Source: Pseudoalteromonas sp. MM1
GTDB taxonomy: Bacteria > Pseudomonadota > Gammaproteobacteria > Enterobacterales > Alteromonadaceae
Direction: 5' to 3'
Assembly: GCF_030296835.1 (NCBI RefSeq)
Contig: NZ_AP027922.1
Location: 3,100,001-3,164,000, forward strand
DNA length: 64,000 bases
Below, piece after piece: positions 28,236 to 39,066 of the stretch (positions are counted from its first letter, which is position 1; each line of letters begins with the position of its first letter). The translations under genes and the position numbers were made by a program. A model generated the notes under the pieces. That model made no database searches and was not told where the DNA came from. It worked only from the letters and a program-made list of their open reading frames with translations.

Positions 28236-29207
28236 ATGGCACAACTAAATTTTATAGAGCAAGGTTTACGTGTATTAAACATTGAACGCCAAGCGCTTTC
28301 TGATATTACACAATACGTTGATGAAAACTTTAATAATGCGTGTCAGCTCATGTTTGATTGCCAAGGCCGCATTATTGTTATTGGCATGGGTAAATCAGGC
28401 CATATTGGTAATAAAATTGCTGCTACTCTTGCAAGTACAGGCAGCCCTGCTTTTTTTGTTCATCCAGGCGAAGCAAGCCATGGCGATTTAGGCATGATAA
28501 CCAAAAATGACGTGGTTATGCTTATATCAAACTCGGGCGAAACCAGTGAAGTATTGAATATTATTCCTGTACTTAAACGCCTTGGCGCAAAAATAATATC
28601 GATGACGGGCAACCCGCTTTCTACTATGGCAACACTGGCAGATACGCACGTATGCATAAAAGTAGAACAAGAAGCGTGTTTATTAGGTTTAGCACCTACA
28701 GCAAGCACCACCGCTACGTTAGCAATGGGAGATGCTATGGCGGTTGCGCTTTTAGAAGCACGCGGCTTTACCGCCGATGACTTTGCACTCTCTCACCCTG
28801 GCGGCAGTTTAGGTAAGCGATTATTGCTCACTTTAAAAGACGTAATGCACAGCGGCACAAACACCCCTATTATAAGGGTAACGCAAACAATCAAAGACGC
28901 GTTAATTGAAATGTCAGCCAAAGGGCTAGGCATGACCGCTATTGTAGATAACAATCAACAACTTGCTGGCCTTTTTACCGACGGAGACTTACGCCGAATT
29001 TTAGAGCAAAAAGTCGATATACATAACACCGCTATTAGCCAAGTTATGACTAAGTCATGCACCACCGCCACGGCCGATATGCTCGCAGCAGAAGCACTAA
29101 ATATAATGGAAAATAAGCGGATTAATGGTTTAATCATAGTTAATGAGCAAAACCAGCCTGTTGGCGCCTTAAATATGCAAGACCTCTTAAAAGCAGGAGT
29201 ATTATAA
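28236..29207 (+). CDS. kdsD: Arabinose-5-phosphate isomerase KdsD
   Basis: A 323-residue protein with an N-terminal SIS domain (GMGKSGHIGNKIAATLASTG, HPGEASHGDLGM) and two CBS domains (about 205-323). It converts ribulose 5-phosphate to arabinose 5-phosphate, the first step toward Kdo. It directly abuts kdsC. Confidence 0.96.
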   Translation: MAQLNFIEQGLRVLNIERQALSDITQYVDENFNNACQLMFDCQGRIIVIGMGKSGHIGNKIAATLASTGSPAFFVHPGEASHGDLGMITKNDVVMLISNSGETSEVLNIIPVLKRLGAKIISMTGNPLSTMATLADTHVCIKVEQEACLLGLAPTASTTATLAMGDAMAVALLEARGFTADDFALSHPGGSLGKRLLLTLKDVMHSGTNTPIIRVTQTIKDALIEMSAKGLGMTAIVDNNQQLAGLFTDGDLRRILEQKVDIHNTAISQVMTKSCTTATADMLAAEALNIMENKRINGLIIVNEQNQPVGALNMQDLLKAGVL

Positions 29208-29759
29208 ATGCAATTTGAAGATCTCTATCAACCGCTAAGCGATGATGCCAGAGCACGCGCCAAAAAAGTAAAACTACTCATATGCGATATTGATGGTGTA
29301 TTTTCTGATGGCCGAATTTACCTCGGTAACCAAGGCGAAGAATTAAAAGCATTTAATACAAAAGATGGTTTTGGCATTAAAGCACTGATCAATAGCGGTT
29401 TTGAAGTTGCGGTTATTACGGGGCGTCACTCAAAAATAGTGCAAACTCGCATGAGCAGCTTAACCGTGCAACACATTTATCAAGGCCAAGAAGACAAACT
29501 TATTGCTTATCAAGAACTCAAAAACACTTTAAAGTTAACTGATGAACAAATAGCGTATATTGGCGACGATGGCCCTGACATGCCAGTAATGGAGCGCGTT
29601 GGCTTTGCCGTTGCAGTAAACGATGCGCACCCACTTATTAAGCGCTTATCACATTACACCACGCAAATGCCTGGCGGCTTTGGGGCAGTGAGAGAGCTTA
29701 CTGACTTATTAATGCTCGAAAACGGTATAGCGCTTACTACACAAGGCACAAGTTCATGA
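29208..29759 (+). CDS. kdsC: Kdo-8-phosphate phosphatase KdsC
   Basis: A 183-residue HAD phosphatase without a cap. The nucleophile motif is CDIDGVFSDG; VITGRHSKIV and YIGDDGPDMPVM are the later HAD motifs. It releases free Kdo. It overlaps lptC by 4 bp (ATGA). Confidence 0.96.
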   Translation: MQFEDLYQPLSDDARARAKKVKLLICDIDGVFSDGRIYLGNQGEELKAFNTKDGFGIKALINSGFEVAVITGRHSKIVQTRMSSLTVQHIYQGQEDKLIAYQELKNTLKLTDEQIAYIGDDGPDMPVMERVGFAVAVNDAHPLIKRLSHYTTQMPGGFGAVRELTDLLMLENGIALTTQGTSS

Positions 29760-30310
29760 ATGCAGCACGCGTTATACTCAGTGCGTTATTCATCGGCTGT
29801 ATGGTCTGGCTTTGGTACCCTTATTTTACGCAAAGCAATGTAGCGCCAGATCAAGAACCAGAAGTCATTGCAAAGCCTGATTACACCGCGATAGAGCTTA
29901 AGCAAACAGCCTATGACGAGCAAGGTAAAATAAGCCATAAAGTTACAGCGGCTAAAATGGAGCTGTACCAACAACTTGGTTTTACATTTTTTGAAAAGCC
30001 TATTTTTACTTTATATAACGAAAAACAAACTTGGCGAATAAATGCTGACGAAGCAACGCTTTACGAAGATAAACAACTTATTTTAGAAGGCAACGTGGTT
30101 GCCAAAAATTTAGTTGATAACGCCATGATAGATAACATCAGTGCCGACAACATCGAAGTCGACATTAAAGCGCTAACAATGCGCTCTGAACAGCCAGTGG
30201 TTGTCACTGGGCCAAATTTAAAAATTGTCGGTAAAGGCCTTGAAGCCGATTTAAAAACCGAAGTAATAAAACTAATTAACCATACGCGAACAATATATTA
30301 TGACCAATAA
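29756..30310 (+). CDS. lptC: LPS export protein LptC
   Basis: A 184-residue bitopic protein with an N-terminal membrane helix (VILSALFIGCMVWLWY) and a periplasmic beta-jellyroll. It receives LPS from LptBFG and hands it to LptA. It overlaps kdsC by 4 bp and lptA by 11 bp. Confidence 0.93.
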   Translation: MNAARVILSALFIGCMVWLWYPYFTQSNVAPDQEPEVIAKPDYTAIELKQTAYDEQGKISHKVTAAKMELYQQLGFTFFEKPIFTLYNEKQTWRINADEATLYEDKQLILEGNVVAKNLVDNAMIDNISADNIEVDIKALTMRSEQPVVVTGPNLKIVGKGLEADLKTEVIKLINHTRTIYYDQ

Positions 30311-30848
30311 ACTCACTAAAATACTTATTATCCCATCGCTGATGCTTGCATTTAGCGCTTCTGCTGCTGAGCCGGCTGCTCAACCGCCAGCAAACCAAAT
30401 TTCTATTAGTGCAGACCGTCAAGAAGGTCAACTTAAAGAAAACGTAGGTATTTTTGAAAAAAACGTCGAAATTGTGCATGGTAATCGCAAAATTACAGCC
30501 GACCGACTCGAAGTACACAAACGTGAAAACTTAGGAGATAACAAACAACTCCTTATCGCCACTGGCAGCCCTGCCTACTTCGAAGAAAAACAAGATGATG
30601 GTACAGTAATGAGTGCCAGTGCAAACGAAGTACGTTACGACGTAGCAAAGCGTTTTTTAACACTTGTTGGGGATGCCGAAGTTGCGCAGGCCGGTCAAAA
30701 AATTAATGCTAAAAGTATTACCTACGATATGCAGCAGCAGCTTATTAGCGCAGAAAAAGACGAAAACTCAACGGATCGTGTCCACACAATATTAGTGCCA
30801 GTAGAAGCAAAAATTAAAGAAAAAACAGGTAACGAAGGTCAACCATGA
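30300..30848 (+). CDS. lptA: Periplasmic LPS-bridge protein LptA
   Basis: A 182-residue exported protein, signal ending near SASA-AE, with an OstA-type jellyroll ([30 protein letters not shown]). It polymerises into the bridge carrying LPS across the periplasm. It overlaps lptC by 11 bp and lptB by 4 bp. Confidence 0.94.
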   Translation: MTNKLTKILIIPSLMLAFSASAAEPAAQPPANQISISADRQEGQLKENVGIFEKNVEIVHGNRKITADRLEVHKRENLGDNKQLLIATGSPAYFEEKQDDGTVMSASANEVRYDVAKRFLTLVGDAEVAQAGQKINAKSITYDMQQQLISAEKDENSTDRVHTILVPVEAKIKEKTGNEGQP

Positions 30849-31570
30849 GCACCTTAAAAGCAGAACTATTAGCAAAAAGCTATAAAGGCCGCCAAGTTGT
30901 AAAAAATGTAGGCCTTGAGGTAGAAGCCGGTAGCATTGTTGGCTTATTGGGGCCTAATGGCGCAGGTAAAACCACTACCTTTTACATGATTGTAGGGTTA
31001 GTACCAAGCGACAAAGGTAAAATATCTATTGATGATAACGATATTACGTTATTGCCTATGCATAGCCGTGCTCGCTTAGGCATAGGCTATTTACCACAAG
31101 AGTCATCAATATTTAGAAAGCTAACAGTTTATCAAAACCTAATGGCTATTTTAGAAACGCGTAAAGAGCTAAATAAAGCCGCGCGAGAAGAAACGCTCAA
31201 TAACTTACTTGATGAATTTAGTATTCAGCACATTCGTGATAGCCAAGGTATGGCGCTTTCTGGCGGCGAACGCCGCCGTGTAGAGATTGCCAGAGCACTG
31301 GCTGCAAACCCAAAATTTATTTTATTGGATGAGCCTTTTGCTGGTGTTGATCCGATTTCAGTGTTAGATATAAAGAAAATAATTGAACATCTTAAAAACC
31401 GTGGCATTGGCGTATTAATTACCGATCACAATGTAAGAGAAACCCTTGATGTTTGTGAAAAAGCCTACATTGTTTCTCATGGGGAGCTAATTGCATCTGG
31501 CACTCCAGAACACGTATTAAATGACAAAACTGTACGCGATGTTTATTTAGGCGAGCAATTTAGGCTGTAA
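30845..31570 (+). CDS. lptB: LPS transport ATPase LptB
   Basis: A 241-residue ATPase: Walker [12 protein letters not shown], signature [15 protein letters not shown], Walker [14 protein letters not shown] and switch His in ITDHN. It energises LPS extraction with LptFG, which are not in this window. rpoN follows after 69 bp. Confidence 0.97.
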   Translation: MSTLKAELLAKSYKGRQVVKNVGLEVEAGSIVGLLGPNGAGKTTTFYMIVGLVPSDKGKISIDDNDITLLPMHSRARLGIGYLPQESSIFRKLTVYQNLMAILETRKELNKAAREETLNNLLDEFSIQHIRDSQGMALSGGERRRVEIARALAANPKFILLDEPFAGVDPISVLDIKKIIEHLKNRGIGVLITDHNVRETLDVCEKAYIVSHGELIASGTPEHVLNDKTVRDVYLGEQFRL

Positions 31571-31639
31571 CATTTAAGCCACACCTACAAGCATCTGCTA
31601 ATATTAATTATAACAACATAAAAGGATTGTTAGAGATAC

Positions 31640-33139
31640 ATGAGGCAATCATTACAGCTGCGCATGGGCCAGCAACTTACAATGACTCCACAATTGCAAC
31701 AAGCGATTCGCTTGCTGCAGCTCAGTACATTGGATCTCCAGCAAGAAATACAAGAAGCACTTGATAGCAACCCGCTATTGGAAGTAGAAGAACAGGATTA
31801 CACGGAAGAGTCGGCTGGAAAAAATGAGCAAAAAGCTGATGCGGATGATATAACCGTAAGCGCATCTTCTGACGATACAACCAGCGAGTACGAGCAAGAC
31901 AGTGGCGAAGCTTTAAATAAAGACACCGTTAGCGATGATATGGCAATGGATGTAACTTGGGATGAGTACATGAGCGCAGCCCCAGCTGCATCCTCAGGCC
32001 CAATGCCAGAAGATGAGTCTATTTATCAGGGCGCCTCTACTGAAACACTACATGAGTATTTAATGTGGCAGCTTCAGCTTACTCCTTTTAGCCCAACTGA
32101 CGAAGCAATTGCTATAGCCATTGTAGAAGCTGTCGATGACTCGGGTATTTTAACGCTAAGTTGCGAAGAAATTTTAGAAAGCTTCAACCAAGAAAACGAT
32201 GACGAAGTTGAAGTTGAACTTGATGAAATAGAAGCCGTTTTAAAGCGTATTCAGTTATTTGACCCTGTCGGTATAGCCGCGCGCAGTTTGCAAGAGTGCT
32301 TGTGTATTCAGCTAAACCAGTTTGATAAAGACACCCCTTTTATAGAACAAACTAAAATGATCTTAACCGATCACATTGATCTATTAGCGGCACGCGACTA
32401 TCGTACATTAATGAAAAAGACTAAGCTTAAAGAAGACGAGCTTAAAGAGGTTATGACCCTCATACATACCCTCAACCCAAAACCTGCAGACACAATAGTA
32501 AGGGAAGAGTCTGAGTATGTAATACCGGATGTGTCGGTAAAAAAAATAAAAGGCCGCTGGGTGGTAGAACTAAACCCAGATAGCATGCCAAAAATACGCG
32601 TGAATAGTCAGTACGCGGCTATGTCACGTACCGTAAAATCAAGCGGTGATAGCCAATTTATTCGCTCTCACTTACAAGAAGCTAAATGGTTTATTAAAAG
32701 CCTTGAAAGCAGAAACGACACGCTGCTAAAAGTAACTAATTGTATTGTAAAACAGCAACAAGCATTTTTTGAACATGGCCCTGAAGCCATGAAGCCGATG
32801 GTTTTAAACGATGTTGCTGAAATGGTAGAAATGCATGAATCGACAATTTCGCGTGTAACTACGCAAAAATATATGCATACGCCACGTGGTATTTTTGAGC
32901 TTAAGTATTTTTTCTCAAGCCACGTAAGCACTGAAAATGGCGGCGAGTGTTCGTCAACCGCAATACGTGCCCTAATTAAAAAGCTAATTGCCGCGGAAAA
33001 CTCTGCTAAACCATTGAGTGATAGTAAAATTGCGGATATATTAGCAGAGCAAGGAATTAAAGTAGCTAGACGCACAATAGCAAAATACCGTGAATCGCTA
33101 GCTATTCCACCGTCAAATCAGAGAAAGAGTTTGATATAA
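31640..33139 (+). CDS. rpoN: RNA polymerase sigma54 factor RpoN
   Basis: A 499-residue protein. Region I is Gln/Leu-rich ([20 protein letters not shown]); an acidic linker spans about 50-120; the core-binding and HTH domains follow, and the RpoN box [10 protein letters not shown] is near the C-terminus. It serves promoters that need AAA+ activators, such as the regulator at 365-1777. It leads the rpoN-hpf-ptsN-rapZ-npr group. Confidence 0.97.
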   Translation: MRQSLQLRMGQQLTMTPQLQQAIRLLQLSTLDLQQEIQEALDSNPLLEVEEQDYTEESAGKNEQKADADDITVSASSDDTTSEYEQDSGEALNKDTVSDDMAMDVTWDEYMSAAPAASSGPMPEDESIYQGASTETLHEYLMWQLQLTPFSPTDEAIAIAIVEAVDDSGILTLSCEEILESFNQENDDEVEVELDEIEAVLKRIQLFDPVGIAARSLQECLCIQLNQFDKDTPFIEQTKMILTDHIDLLAARDYRTLMKKTKLKEDELKEVMTLIHTLNPKPADTIVREESEYVIPDVSVKKIKGRWVVELNPDSMPKIRVNSQYAAMSRTVKSSGDSQFIRSHLQEAKWFIKSLESRNDTLLKVTNCIVKQQQAFFEHGPEAMKPMVLNDVAEMVEMHESTISRVTTQKYMHTPRGIFELKYFFSSHVSTENGGECSSTAIRALIKKLIAAENSAKPLSDSKIADILAEQGIKVARRTIAKYRESLAIPPSNQRKSLI

Positions 33140-33166
33140 GACGTAAAAAACAAAGAGGAAATGCTT

Positions 33167-33454
33167 ATGCAACTAAACCTAACTGGTCGTCACGTAGAAG
33201 TAACTGATTCACTTAGAGACTATGTAAATAATAAATTTGCAAAGCTAGAAAGGCACTCAGATCATATTAGTAATGTGCATGTCATTCTCGATGTAGAAAA
33301 ACTCAACCAAAAAGCAGAAGCGACTATTCATGTAAGTGGCGCAGATTTATTTGCCTCAACAGAGCACCAAGATATGTATGCCGCTATAGACTCGTTGATT
33401 GACAAGCTCGATCGTCAAGTCATAAAACATAAAGAGAAGCTTGCTAGACACTAA
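33167..33454 (+). CDS. hpf: Ribosome hibernation promoting factor (short form)
   Basis: A 95-residue HPF beginning MQLNLTGRHVEVTDSLRDYV. ATG 33167 is chosen because GAGGAA lies six bases upstream; ATG 33161 is directly against it. Short HPF binds the 30S decoding region and promotes 100S dimers with RMF. It lies just after rpoN. Confidence 0.94.
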   Translation: MQLNLTGRHVEVTDSLRDYVNNKFAKLERHSDHISNVHVILDVEKLNQKAEATIHVSGADLFASTEHQDMYAAIDSLIDKLDRQVIKHKEKLARH

Positions 33455-33458
33455 TATT

Positions 33459-33911
33459 ATGAAATTAAGTACATTAGTATGCCAGGACTGCAGCAAAGCT
33501 GCGGTCCTTTTTAGTAGTAAAAAAAGAATTTTAGAGTTTATCAGTGAGCTGGCTCATGAAAAGCTTCCTTATTTACCACAACAAGATATTCTTAATGCAC
33601 TGGCAAGCAGAGAAAAACTAGGCAGTACGGGCATAGGCCGAGGTATCGCCATTCCGCACGGTAGAATGGCTGGGGTTGAAGAGCCGCTGGCTTTAGTACT
33701 TGTTAGCGACACACCTGTTAACTTTGATGCTATTGATAACTGCCCTGTTGATATTTTTGTTGCACTCATCGTACCAGATGGTGATAACCAACAGCATCTA
33801 AAGACTCTGGCAACCATAGCTGATAAACTGAACAATAAAGAATTTTGTAAACAGCTGCGTAGTGCTAAAACCGATGCAGAGCTGTATCAAGTTATTGTTG
33901 ATCAATCATAG
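33459..33911 (+). CDS. ptsN: Nitrogen-PTS EIIA component PtsN
   Basis: A 150-residue EIIA of the fructose/mannitol type. The phosphorylated His67 is in GIAIPHGRM. It takes phosphate from NPr and regulates K+ uptake and stress pathways. ATG 33459 lies 4 bp after the hpf stop; upstream TTG in frame would overlap hpf. Confidence 0.94.
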   Translation: MKLSTLVCQDCSKAAVLFSSKKRILEFISELAHEKLPYLPQQDILNALASREKLGSTGIGRGIAIPHGRMAGVEEPLALVLVSDTPVNFDAIDNCPVDIFVALIVPDGDNQQHLKTLATIADKLNNKEFCKQLRSAKTDAELYQVIVDQS

Positions 33912-33930
33912 TAAATACTAAGGGCTATAA

Positions 33931-34776
33931 ATGGAGTTAATTATCATAAGCGGCCGCTCTGGTTCGGGTAAATCGGTTGCTTTACGCGTGGTTGAAGATT
34001 TAGGTTATTATTGCGTCGATAATATTCCGGTCAACTTACTGCCTTCCTTAGTACGTAGTGTTTCAGATAACTATGACAAAATAGCCGTTAGTATAGATGT
34101 TCGTAATATCCCAAAAGAACAAGACGAATTTAACGATATTCTTGAGTATCTTCCTGACTTTGCTAAACCTACATTATTTTATTTAGATAGTGATGATCAA
34201 ACACTGATCAAACGCTTTTCAGAAACACGCAGATTACACCCTTTATCTATCGATTCATTACCGCTTGATTTAGCAATAAAAAAAGAAAAAGAACTGCTTG
34301 ATGTACTCGTAACTCGCGCAGATTTTATGCTTGATACGACTGATTTAAGTGTCCACCAATTAGCTGAGTCAATTCGCGAAAAAATACTCGGTAAAAAAGA
34401 TAAACAACTTATTGTAACGTTTGAATCGTTTGGCTTTAAACACGGCATACCTAAAGAGGCTGATTATGTGTTTGATGCTCGCTTTTTACCAAACCCGCAC
34501 TGGGAGCCTGAATTAAAACCGCTTACAGGTCTTGATCAACCAGTAAAAGATTTTTTGGCAAATCACAGCATAGTGCAAAAATTCACTTGGCAAATTCAAA
34601 CCTTTGTGCAAACTTGGTTACCACATTTAGAACGTAATAACCGCAGCTACCTCACTATTGCTATAGGTTGTACTGGTGGGCAACACCGCTCGGTTTATTT
34701 AGCCCAAACTATAGGTGAGAGCTTTGCCATGACACACCCGAATGTCAAAATTCGCCATCGTGAGCAAGAAAAGTAA
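33931..34776 (+). CDS. rapZ: RNase adapter protein RapZ
   Basis: A 281-residue P-loop protein: Walker A SGRSGSGKS, YYCVDNIPVNLLP, and the C-terminal RNA-binding domain with IGCTGGQHRSVY. In E. coli RapZ senses glucosamine 6-phosphate and directs RNase E to GlmZ. It lies 19 bp after ptsN. Confidence 0.96.
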   Translation: MELIIISGRSGSGKSVALRVVEDLGYYCVDNIPVNLLPSLVRSVSDNYDKIAVSIDVRNIPKEQDEFNDILEYLPDFAKPTLFYLDSDDQTLIKRFSETRRLHPLSIDSLPLDLAIKKEKELLDVLVTRADFMLDTTDLSVHQLAESIREKILGKKDKQLIVTFESFGFKHGIPKEADYVFDARFLPNPHWEPELKPLTGLDQPVKDFLANHSIVQKFTWQIQTFVQTWLPHLERNNRSYLTIAIGCTGGQHRSVYLAQTIGESFAMTHPNVKIRHREQEK

Positions 34777-34816
34777 CCTTAAAATAATAACCTGTTCAGT
34801 TTAGGTATAGTAATTT

Positions 34817-35089
34817 ATGCGCTGTGAAGACACGTTTTTAATAAAAAATAAATTAGGCTTACACGCCAGAGCGGCAACGGTACTTGCGCAATTAGCTGTG
34901 CAGTTTGATGCTAAAATTACCTTACATCAAGATGATAAAGAAGCCGCGGGTGATAGCGTATTAGCCTTAATGCTACTCGAAAGTAGTAAAGGTAAAGAAG
35001 TTAAAGTTGTATGTGAAGGCCCAGACTCAGAACAAGCTCTCCACGCTGTTGGGCAACTAATCGCACAGCGATTTAACGAACAAGAATAA
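34817..35089 (+). CDS. npr: Nitrogen-PTS phosphocarrier NPr
   Basis: A 90-residue HPr-like protein; phospho-acceptor His16 in NKLGLHARAATVLAQLA. It shuttles phosphate from EI-Ntr to PtsN. It lies 40 bp after rapZ and ends the nitrogen-PTS group. Confidence 0.94.
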   Translation: MRCEDTFLIKNKLGLHARAATVLAQLAVQFDAKITLHQDDKEAAGDSVLALMLLESSKGKEVKVVCEGPDSEQALHAVGQLIAQRFNEQE

Positions 35090-35174
35090 ACGTTTAATTA
35101 CTAAGCTTACTCATACATTTTGCTTTACGCCTTGATTAGTTTGTGTAGCTTGCTAAGCGAATAGTGTTTAATTA

Positions 35175-35197
35175 GATTAACCGCAATGCGGTTAATC
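35175..35197. repeat. 23-bp inverted repeat upstream of mgtE
   Basis: GATTAACCGCA and TGCGGTTAATC flank a single A. It lies 85 bp after npr and 35 bp before the mgtE start. No T-run follows, so it may be an operator or leader hairpin rather than an intrinsic terminator. Confidence 0.6.
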
Positions 35198-35231
35198 GTC
35201 TCCCCCTTGTATATAAAAAATTAGGATGCCA

Positions 35232-36590
35232 ATGCCAGAAGCGTTTGAACAAGACTACCCACTGCGACAACTAAAACAGGTGACTAAATCACTTAATAGT
35301 GGGCAATTTGTTCAAGTAAGACGCATGCTAGCAAAAACGGCTCCATGTGATACTGCCCTTTTACTTGAATCCTCTCCGCATAAAATTAGACGCATGCTTT
35401 GGCAGCTGGTTGACCCAGATGTACAAGGAGATGTACTAGAAGAGCTCTCTGAAGATGTACGTTTAGGTATCATTGCACAAATGGAACCTGAGCATATTGC
35501 CGCCGCCACTGAGGATATGGGCCACGATGATTTAGGTGAAGTACTTAGAAGCTTACCTGACACTGTGTACAAAGATGTGGTTAGTGCGATGGATACGCAA
35601 GACCGTGAACGAGCTACACAGGCTTTATCTTACCAAGAGCGCTCAGCTGGCGCGTTAATGAACACCGATACGGTGACCATTCGCCCAGACGTTACGCTGG
35701 ATGTTGTACTGCGTTATATTAGGCTACGAGGTGAACTACCAGAAGGCACTGATGATTTATACGTTGTTGATAAGCATAACTGTTTTTTAGGTGCGTTATC
35801 ACTTAGTACGCTTTTAACTAATCCGCCTGAAAAGATAGTACGGGATTTAATGGATGAAGACTGTGAGTCTATCCCTATCTCGATGGATGAAAGTGAAGTC
35901 GCTCAATTATTCGAACGCCATAACTGGATATCGGCACCAGTAGTCGATGATAACGCACACTTGCTTGGACGTGTCACCATTGACGATATTGTTGATGTTA
36001 TTCGTGAAGATGCAGAGCACAGCTTATTGAGTCTTGCTGGTCTTGATGATGAGGAAGACACCTTTGCACCGGTTTTAAAAAGCTCAAAGAAACGCTCAGT
36101 ATGGCTAGGTGTTAATTTACTTACCGCTTTGGCTGCTGCCTTTGTGGCCAGCTTTTTTGAAAGCACCCTAGATATTTTACCTATTTTAGCCGTACTTAAT
36201 GGCATTGTGCCCTCAATGGGTGGTGTAGCAGGTAGTCAGTCATTAACACTGGTTATTCGCGGTATTGCCGTGGGCCATATAAATCAAACCAACCAACGCT
36301 TTTTAATGGCTAAAGAGCTGGCTATAGGTGCATTAAACGGGATTATTTGGTCATTACTCATTGCAGGTGTAATTGCACTTTGGCAGTGGGATTTTATGCT
36401 TGGTGGCGTGCTCGCATTTGCAATGTTTATGAACCTTGTAGTGGCGGGTGTCGCTGGCGCATGTATTCCTATTTTATTGAAAAAAATGAATATAGACCCT
36501 GCACTTGCCGGCAGCGTTGTACTAACAACAGTGACTGATATTGTCGGTATTTTTGCCTTTTTAGGCACCGCAACGTGGCTACTTATTTAA
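35232..36590 (+). CDS. mgtE: MgtE-family magnesium channel
   Basis: A 452-residue protein with the MgtE N domain (HEAT-like helices, about 10-130), two CBS domains (about 135-255), a plug helix and five membrane helices (about 285-452). The pore region has PSMGGVAGSQSLTLV. Mg2+ binding to the cytoplasmic domains closes the pore. ATG 35232 has AGGA five bases upstream; ATG 35226 sits inside that site. Confidence 0.94.
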   Translation: MPEAFEQDYPLRQLKQVTKSLNSGQFVQVRRMLAKTAPCDTALLLESSPHKIRRMLWQLVDPDVQGDVLEELSEDVRLGIIAQMEPEHIAAATEDMGHDDLGEVLRSLPDTVYKDVVSAMDTQDRERATQALSYQERSAGALMNTDTVTIRPDVTLDVVLRYIRLRGELPEGTDDLYVVDKHNCFLGALSLSTLLTNPPEKIVRDLMDEDCESIPISMDESEVAQLFERHNWISAPVVDDNAHLLGRVTIDDIVDVIREDAEHSLLSLAGLDDEEDTFAPVLKSSKKRSVWLGVNLLTALAAAFVASFFESTLDILPILAVLNGIVPSMGGVAGSQSLTLVIRGIAVGHINQTNQRFLMAKELAIGALNGIIWSLLIAGVIALWQWDFMLGGVLAFAMFMNLVVAGVAGACIPILLKKMNIDPALAGSVVLTTVTDIVGIFAFLGTATWLLI

Positions 36591-36636
36591 CAACCTGAAC
36601 TCAGGTTAAGTAGCCACTACACACTAAAACATACAA

Positions 36637-39066
36637 CTATATTGGTGAGCCCGGTGGCATTGGTAAATTAGTAAAGTTTTCAGGCCACTTGCCTACTTTT
36701 AAAAACTGTTTAATCTGCTCTGCTAAATACTGTTTAAACGCACTCTCTCCTACGCTGGTATTGCTTAACATTGAGTTTTGATTGTAATCATTACTTAGTT
36801 TTACCAAGTAGTAGCGTAACTGCGCCTGTACCTCTGGGCTTACTTTGTCGCTAGAGACCAAATCAGCCATATTTTTTGCAGTTATAAACTGCACCCGTTG
36901 GGTGATTTTTCCTTTCATCGTATTAGGTGATGACACTTTAAAAACGTGACGGTAAAGCTGCTCAAGCAACTCATCTAAGCTATAAAAATTATAATTACGT
37001 ACTTGTTGTTGAGCTAAACGATTTAAACGCTGCGGGTTTAACAATAACGATAAGCTATGCTGTACAGCTACTTCTGGTAAAGCCATTGCGTCAAGTGTCA
37101 AACCTGTACGCCCTGTTATGCTTTCACGCGATTTAGACTCACCATACGCTTTTGGCGGAATAAGCGCTAACACCGACTCTGGCAACATTAAATTAGCAGG
37201 TTTTAATGTCGTTAAAATAGCACTGAGTGCCTCTTGCTGTTGCGCTTTTGCAACCACTTGCGCGCCCTTAGCAGGTGAGTTGTTGCGTGTTTCGTATTCG
37301 TAGTTAACCCCCGCAATGAGTTTAACTGCAGCCTCTACTTGATAGCGATGAAATAAATAAAGCGGCACAAGTTTTTCTTCTAACTGCGAAAGTGCATCAC
37401 CTGTTTTAATGTTGTGAATGCCAAATTGAGAAAGCGCCTTTTTACGCACATCAAGTACTCTAAGTAGCTCTTGCGCTGGGTTAGTACCGTTATCCCATAA
37501 ATGTGCTGTAGGGTGTGCACCGCCCTTTGCGCGTGCGTCGCTGTCAGATATAAACTCAAGGCCCTTCGTTTTGTTCTCTTTTAATATTGCTGCAAGCTCA
37601 GCGCTTTCGTCTTGGTTGGTAAAGTCACTGTAACCATACTTAATAACTTGGGTATCCCATACGCCCATACCGCTTGCATAGCCACGGGTTACATCAAGCT
37701 CGCCTTGCTCGTTAAAGCTAAGTAGCGGGTGTGGGTAATCCATAACCGACGCTCTATCACCCACCGAAGCTGCAAAGTTATGTGCAATACCCAGCGTATG
37801 ACCAATTTCGTGAGCACTTAACTGGCGAATCCTATCAAGTGCCATTGCTTGTAAGTTTTTAGCCAGCTCGTTACCTTTTAAATAAGGCGCACCAAGGGCT
37901 TCTGCAATTAAAATATCTTGGCGTACACGCAATGAGCCTAGTGTTACATGCCCTTTGAGTATTTCACCTGTACGGGGGTCTATAACAGAGCTTCCGTAAG
38001 ACCATCCGCGTGTAGCACGATGTACCCACTGAATAACGTTATAGCGAATATCCATAGGATCAGCATTACTTGGCAATACTTTGACTATAAATGCGTTTTT
38101 ATAGCCTGCTGCGCTAAATGCATCATTCCACCATTTACCACCTTCTAATAAAGCGCTTTTAACCGGCTCAGGTACACCTGGGTCAAGGTAATAAACTATC
38201 GGTTTAATAGGCTCACTAATTGGCAAGTTAGGATCTTTTTTAGCAAGACGATGGCGCGGTATGTAGCGTACATACATAGATTCACCCAGTGAGGCTGCGT
38301 AGTCTTTATGCTCAATACTCCAATACCCTGATTGCGGGTCAAATTTGCGTGGCGTGTAGTTATCATCGGGTAATTTAATAAGAGAGTGATGCATATGTAC
38401 AGTAAGTGCATATGCATCGGCACTTACTTGGCGTACAAATTTACCTGGGTTAGTACCTTTAAACGTTAGCACGGCTTCAAGCTCGGTATTTTTTACAAAT
38501 GCCTTCGAGCGACTCATAAAAACAGCGCTGCGTGATTCATCAAGGCTGAAGCTACCTTGTTCTCGAGCCGCTAATTTACGGCTAACACCGTGTACATCGC
38601 TTAATAAATAAGGTGTGTAATCAATAAGTACTGTTTTCCCGTTTTGCGCTACCACTTTAAAGCCCGCTAAAATACTCGATGCAAAGGCCTCTTTAATACT
38701 TTGCTGCTCTGCTTTGTTAGTAGTATTAGCGCGATAATATGTATTTAGCGCGCGCAACATTACTTTATCGCCAAAACGCTCGAACTGAACTAAATGCGTA
38801 TTACCAAGTTGACCTCTATCAAGCCCTATATCGTTAGATCCAACACCATAAGGTAAACTTTGCTGAAGCAAAAATTGCTGCTCTAATTTATCTACTTTTA
38901 AAAACACTTTGCCGTTTTGCGTATCGTAATAAAACGAAAAGTACCCAGGAAAGTGATTCATTTGCGCAGTAAATTCATCTATAGGCTTAATTGCTGCGTG
39001 CGCTTGAGTTATCATAGAGCACAGCACAGTAAAGAATATGTAACTTATTAGTGGTATTTTTTTCAT
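36637..39066 (-). CDS. Secreted zinc-dependent metalloprotease (DUF5117/DUF5118 type)
   Basis: An 809-residue exported protein, signal ending near AHA-AI. A large N-terminal region (about 25-230) resembles the DUF5118/DUF5117 domains. The metzincin zinc site is HEIGHTLGIAH (His419, Glu420, His423, His429), and the Met-turn SVMDYPHP follows around 440. The C-terminal part is helical. Such proteins are common in marine Alteromonadales and Bacteroidetes; substrates are unknown. It stands alone, divergent from fbp. Confidence 0.88.
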   Translation of the reverse strand: MKKIPLISYIFFTVLCSMITQAHAAIKPIDEFTAQMNHFPGYFSFYYDTQNGKVFLKVDKLEQQFLLQQSLPYGVGSNDIGLDRGQLGNTHLVQFERFGDKVMLRALNTYYRANTTNKAEQQSIKEAFASSILAGFKVVAQNGKTVLIDYTPYLLSDVHGVSRKLAAREQGSFSLDESRSAVFMSRSKAFVKNTELEAVLTFKGTNPGKFVRQVSADAYALTVHMHHSLIKLPDDNYTPRKFDPQSGYWSIEHKDYAASLGESMYVRYIPRHRLAKKDPNLPISEPIKPIVYYLDPGVPEPVKSALLEGGKWWNDAFSAAGYKNAFIVKVLPSNADPMDIRYNVIQWVHRATRGWSYGSSVIDPRTGEILKGHVTLGSLRVRQDILIAEALGAPYLKGNELAKNLQAMALDRIRQLSAHEIGHTLGIAHNFAASVGDRASVMDYPHPLLSFNEQGELDVTRGYASGMGVWDTQVIKYGYSDFTNQDESAELAAILKENKTKGLEFISDSDARAKGGAHPTAHLWDNGTNPAQELLRVLDVRKKALSQFGIHNIKTGDALSQLEEKLVPLYLFHRYQVEAAVKLIAGVNYEYETRNNSPAKGAQVVAKAQQQEALSAILTTLKPANLMLPESVLALIPPKAYGESKSRESITGRTGLTLDAMALPEVAVQHSLSLLLNPQRLNRLAQQQVRNYNFYSLDELLEQLYRHVFKVSSPNTMKGKITQRVQFITAKNMADLVSSDKVSPEVQAQLRYYLVKLSNDYNQNSMLSNTSVGESAFKQYLAEQIKQFLKVGKWPENFTNLPMPPGSPI

